In this document: positions 5,833 through 8,432 of the stretch, piece by piece
Position numbering within the stretch: position 1 is the first letter of the stretch
How the letters are laid out: the number at the start of each line of letters is the position of its first letter
Source of the DNA: Ruminococcus flavefaciens
GTDB taxonomy: Bacteria > Bacillota > Clostridia > Oscillospirales > Ruminococcaceae
Length of the DNA stretch: 8,432 bases
Assembly (NCBI GenBank): GCA_002348905.1
Contig: DEBW01000079.1
Span: forward strand, 1,283 to 9,714
Direction: 5' to 3'
Notes under the pieces: model-generated
What the model saw: only the letters and a program-made list of their open reading frames with translations
The model's database searches: none
What the model was told of the DNA's origin: nothing
Made by a program: the position numbers and the translations under genes

Positions 5833-6756
5833 ATGAAAAAATTATCTGCTATTGCAGCTGCTATGCTGCTCACTTGTTCAGTTGCTGGCGTAAACGCTTT
5901 TGCTGCTGATGATTCCGTAAAGGTTAACATGACTATCGTTGACGGCGAAGGCAAGTTTGCTGTAACTCAGGAAGATATCGAAGTTACTGATGCTGACAGC
6001 GATGGCAAGCTCACTATAAATGATGCTTTCATTCTCGTTCATGATGCTAAGTTCGAGGGCGGTCACGAAGCTGGCTTTGCCACTGAAGAAGCAGAGTACG
6101 GTCCAAAGATCGTAAAGTTCTGGGGTGTTGAGAACGGCGGCGCTTACGGTTACTACCTCAATAATACAATGAGCATGGGACTTTCTGATGCTGTTGCTGA
6201 CGGCGATACTCTCAACGCTTTCGTTTATCAGGATGCTACTGGATACTCTGATACATACAGCTTCTTCGACAAGACTTCCGGCGAAGCTGAGAAGGACGGC
6301 GAGATCGAACTCACTCTCAATCACATAGTATTCACGGCTGACGGTACTGCTGAAGAAGCTGTTGAGGGCGCTGTTATCACTATCAATGGTGAGGATACAG
6401 AGTTCAAGACTGACGCTGAGGGTAAGGTAACTGTAAAGCTCACAAACGCTGGCAGCAATGTTATCAGCGCTAAGTCTGAGACTTTAAAGCTTGTTCCTCC
6501 GGTATGTTCTGTAAACGTTGCAGGCGAGACTGAGACTACAACTACTACAACAACTGAGGAAACAACAACAACTACTACAACAACTACAACTGCTACAACA
6601 ACTACTACAACTACTACAGCTAAGACTACAACTACAACAAAGAAGTCTGATTCAAATTCTCCTAAGACAGGCGATGCTGGCATGGGACTTGCTTTCGTAG
6701 CTATCGGCTCTGCTGCATTTGTAGCTTTCGCTGCAAGAAAGAAGAATGAGGACTAA
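5833..6756 (+). CDS. Wall-anchored DUF4430-like (transcobalamin C-terminal-like) surface protein
   Basis: The 307-residue precursor has a signal peptide (cleavage near AFA/ADD, residue 24). Residues 28-134 resemble the DUF4430/transcobalamin C-terminal fold, with the landmarks KFWGVENGGAYGYYLNN (95-111) and DGDTLNAFVYQD (123-134). Inside it is one EF-hand/dockerin-type calcium loop, Asp53-Asp64 (DADSDGKLTIND). Residues 157-230 look like a bacterial Ig-like or carboxypeptidase-regulatory beta domain (VITING, TDAEGKVTVKL). A threonine tract (235-269) spans the wall, followed by a sortase-type tail: SPKTGD (276-281, an LPXTG variant), a hydrophobic helix (about 283-300) and ARKKNED. The mature protein should be covalently wall-linked and display a ligand-binding domain outside. 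It is first in an operon with the toroid/DUF4430 protein, whose ATG overlaps its end. In animals this fold covers cobalamin bound to an alpha/alpha toroid; corrinoid binding here is inference. Alternatives are another small ligand or an adhesin. Confidence 0.8.
   Translation: MKKLSAIAAAMLLTCSVAGVNAFAADDSVKVNMTIVDGEGKFAVTQEDIEVTDADSDGKLTINDAFILVHDAKFEGGHEAGFATEEAEYGPKIVKFWGVENGGAYGYYLNNTMSMGLSDAVADGDTLNAFVYQDATGYSDTYSFFDKTSGEAEKDGEIELTLNHIVFTADGTAEEAVEGAVITINGEDTEFKTDAEGKVTVKLTNAGSNVISAKSETLKLVPPVCSVNVAGETETTTTTTTEETTTTTTTTTTATTTTTTTTAKTTTTTKKSDSNSPKTGDAGMGLAFVAIGSAAFVAFAARKKNED
6535..6639 (+). repeat. ACA/ACT triplet tract encoding poly-threonine
   Basis: Thirty of 35 codons are ACA or ACT, interrupted by two Glu, two Ala and one Lys. 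The mixed use of the two codons breaks perfect triplet repetition. The tract encodes a stiff, probably glycosylated wall-spanning linker of the kind common in Ruminococcus surface proteins. Triplet gain or loss would keep the frame, so its length may vary between strains. Confidence 0.8.
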
Positions 6757-8432
6757 TTCAGTCGTCCTGAGCTGTCTTTTATCAATCATAACTGTACTCA
6801 GTATTGTTCCGGCAAAAGCTGAGTGCGCTGACTATACCGTTGATGAGGTGAACAGCCTTGTCAGCGGTATAATTTCTTATAAGCTGAACGAAACAGGAAG
6901 CGGCAGCGTTCAGGACTGGATAGACGGTATACTTACGGATAAAGCCGGAAAAACTTCTGAATGGTACGTCATAGCTCTGTCTCAGTACGGTTTCAGCGAC
7001 TTTTCATCGTATGAACCGGCTCTGCTGAGTTATATCAGCAATAATAAGGTAGCCTCTGCAACTACGAGAGAGAAGTACGCCTTAGCGCTTTGTTCAGCCG
7101 GAAGTACCGACAGCTATATATCAGATGTGCTTGACAGCTCGATCGGTCAGCAGGGAATAATGAGCTGGATATACGGTCTGCACGTTATGAACAACGGCTA
7201 CGGATGCAGTAATTACGATGCCGGTACGGTAGTTGATACCCTTCTTTCATTGCAGTACGATGACGGAGGCTGGGCGCTTTACGGAGGTACTGGAGATATC
7301 GACGTTACCGCCATGACCATAAATGCTCTTGCTCCTTATTATGACAGTGATCCTGCTGTTCATGATTCTGTTGAAAGAGGACTTGAAATGCTCTCGCTAA
7401 GACAGGAGGATGACGGAGGTTATCAGAGTTTCGGCACGATGAATCCCGAAAGCTCGGCACAGGTGCTTACTGCGCTTTCGTCACTGGGTATAGACTGCTG
7501 TACAGACAGCAGATTCATCAAAAACGGGTACAATATCATCGACGCTATGGAGCGTTTCAGACAGCCGGACGGCGGTTACAGTCATACCCTCGATGGCGGA
7601 GTGAATGAGAGCGCAACTGTTCAGACTCTTTACAGCTATATAGCTTATACAAGAATGTGCAGCGGAAAAACTCCGCTTCTTGTAATGGACAACCGCAGAA
7701 CACCGAAAAGTACACCTGAACCTCACGAAACGCAGGAGACTGATATCAGGCAGGAGGAGACTTCTGCAAATACTGAAAAAGCTGTACATACAAGCGCAGT
7801 CACTACGGTATCAGCCAATGTAAAGAGTACGTCTGTATCTTCCGTGACGACTACAGCTTCGGCATCTTCAACAAGTAAAGTTACCACAAAAACAACGTCA
7901 GCTTCAAAGACAACGGCTACTTCTGAAACTTCTGAGACTTTTTCAACAGCAGAAACGTCAACAGTTGAAAAGTTGTCAGCTGAATCGGATGAAAACGAAG
8001 AAAAAGGCGGATACAAGCCGATCGCTATAATTATAATTCTAAGCACGGGAGTCCTTGTTTCACTGGTGATATTTGCTCTCGGAAAGCGAAACTATAAGAA
8101 CTTCATATTTATAGCTATACTCGCAGGCACAGGCGTGGCTGTAGTTCTCATGACGGATATCAGCTCCAAGGAGAGCTACTACAGCGGAGAAAAGCCTCAT
8201 AAGGAAAACAGCATCGGCACAGTAACTATGACGATACGTTGTGATACTATCGTCGGAAAGTCCGACTCAAAGGACATTCCCTCTGACGGTATCATCCTCG
8301 ATACTACAGATTTTGAGATAGAAGACGGCGACACGGTTTTCGATGTGCTTACAGAAGCTGCTCAGACATACGGCATACAAATGGAAAATACCGGCAGTTC
8401 GGCAAATGCACATGGTATGGTATATATCGCAG
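6746..8432 (+). CDS. Toroid-repeat plus DUF4430 membrane-bound surface protein (3' end missing)
   Basis: The frame is open from ATG 6746 to the window edge: 562 residues, no stop. The start overlaps the previous gene by 11 bases; only purine-rich AAGAAAGAAGA precedes it, so translation is probably coupled. A signal peptide (about 1-25, AKA/ECA) is followed by an alpha/alpha toroid (about 30-305) of the prenyltransferase/squalene-cyclase repeat type, with QYDDGGW (170-176), RQEDDGGYQSF (219-229) and RQPDGGY (272-278). DIDVTAM (184-190) lies where cyclases have DxDDTA, but the last acid is Val, so cyclase activity is doubtful. A Ser/Thr-rich linker (about 320-415), two hydrophobic helices (424-446 and 452-470) and then DUF4430 follow (from about 488: TVTMTIRCDTI, IPSDGIIL, EDGDTVFDVL), cut by the edge. 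Toroid plus DUF4430 is the domain pair of intrinsic factor and transcobalamin, so binding of a corrinoid or similar cofactor at the cell surface is proposed. The two helices put both globular parts outside. Confidence 0.85.
   Translation, partial: MRTNSVVLSCLLSIITVLSIVPAKAECADYTVDEVNSLVSGIISYKLNETGSGSVQDWIDGILTDKAGKTSEWYVIALSQYGFSDFSSYEPALLSYISNNKVASATTREKYALALCSAGSTDSYISDVLDSSIGQQGIMSWIYGLHVMNNGYGCSNYDAGTVVDTLLSLQYDDGGWALYGGTGDIDVTAMTINALAPYYDSDPAVHDSVERGLEMLSLRQEDDGGYQSFGTMNPESSAQVLTALSSLGIDCCTDSRFIKNGYNIIDAMERFRQPDGGYSHTLDGGVNESATVQTLYSYIAYTRMCSGKTPLLVMDNRRTPKSTPEPHETQETDIRQEETSANTEKAVHTSAVTTVSANVKSTSVSSVTTTASASSTSKVTTKTTSASKTTATSETSETFSTAETSTVEKLSAESDENEEKGGYKPIAIIIILSTGVLVSLVIFALGKRNYKNFIFIAILAGTGVAVVLMTDISSKESYYSGEKPHKENSIGTVTMTIRCDTIVGKSDSKDIPSDGIILDTTDFEIEDGDTVFDVLTEAAQTYGIQMENTGSSANAHGMVYIA

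Noticed and set aside
5989..6024. Full dockerin in the wall-anchored protein
   Set aside because: Only one calcium loop is found; no second loop-helix follows as a type I dockerin needs.
6321..6683. Valine-rich minus-strand frame
   Set aside because: The poly-valine is only the complement of the ACA/ACT threonine tract.
7285..7650. Active squalene-hopene or other terpene cyclase
   Set aside because: The toroid repeats are present, but the DxDDTA acid motif is DIDVTA, the protein is exported, and a DUF4430 domain follows, which fits a binding protein better.

Overview
The window looks like chromosome from a Gram-positive, low-to-mid GC gut or rumen Clostridia, most likely Ruminococcus or a close relative in the Oscillospiraceae. 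The signs are a secreted protein with a type I dockerin, poly-threonine wall linkers before a sortase-type tail, consensus sigma-A promoters with TGn extended -10 elements, and GC-rich hairpin repeats between genes. The genus is an inference; no marker gene is present.

Layout. Positions 1-499 hold no convincing gene. They carry a GC-rich palindrome, four copies of TTGAGAAACATG (two inside palindromes), a second GC-rich inverted repeat, and the terminator of the first gene. A PP2C-type serine/threonine phosphatase lies on the minus strand (500-1780). A 660-base divergent intergenic region follows, with promoters for both flanking genes and a 24-base near-perfect palindrome. Then on the plus strand: a highly expressed-looking secreted protein with an N-terminal dockerin (2441-4060), a GGDEF diguanylate cyclase with PAS-like sensing regions (4286-5587), and a two-gene operon. 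The operon comprises a wall-anchored protein related to the transcobalamin C-terminal domain (5833-6756) and, overlapping it by 11 bases, a large surface protein (6746 to the window end, incomplete).

The operon is the most interesting part. The second protein starts with a signal peptide and an alpha/alpha-toroid of prenyltransferase/squalene-cyclase-like repeats, then a Ser/Thr-rich linker, two membrane helices, and the start of a DUF4430 domain. Toroid plus DUF4430 is the domain pair of animal intrinsic factor and transcobalamin. With the wall-anchored DUF4430-like protein it may form a cell-surface capture system for a corrinoid or another cofactor. The architecture is read from sequence; the ligand is inference.

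Each complete gene ends in a visible hairpin terminator or leads into the next by overlap. The two secreted-protein mRNAs (2441 and 5833) have similar arrangements: consensus promoter, a leader of about 115 bases with a helix near the 5' end, and a nearly identical ribosome-binding site and start. The phosphatase and cyclase promoters share an 18-base identical stretch over the -10 element.
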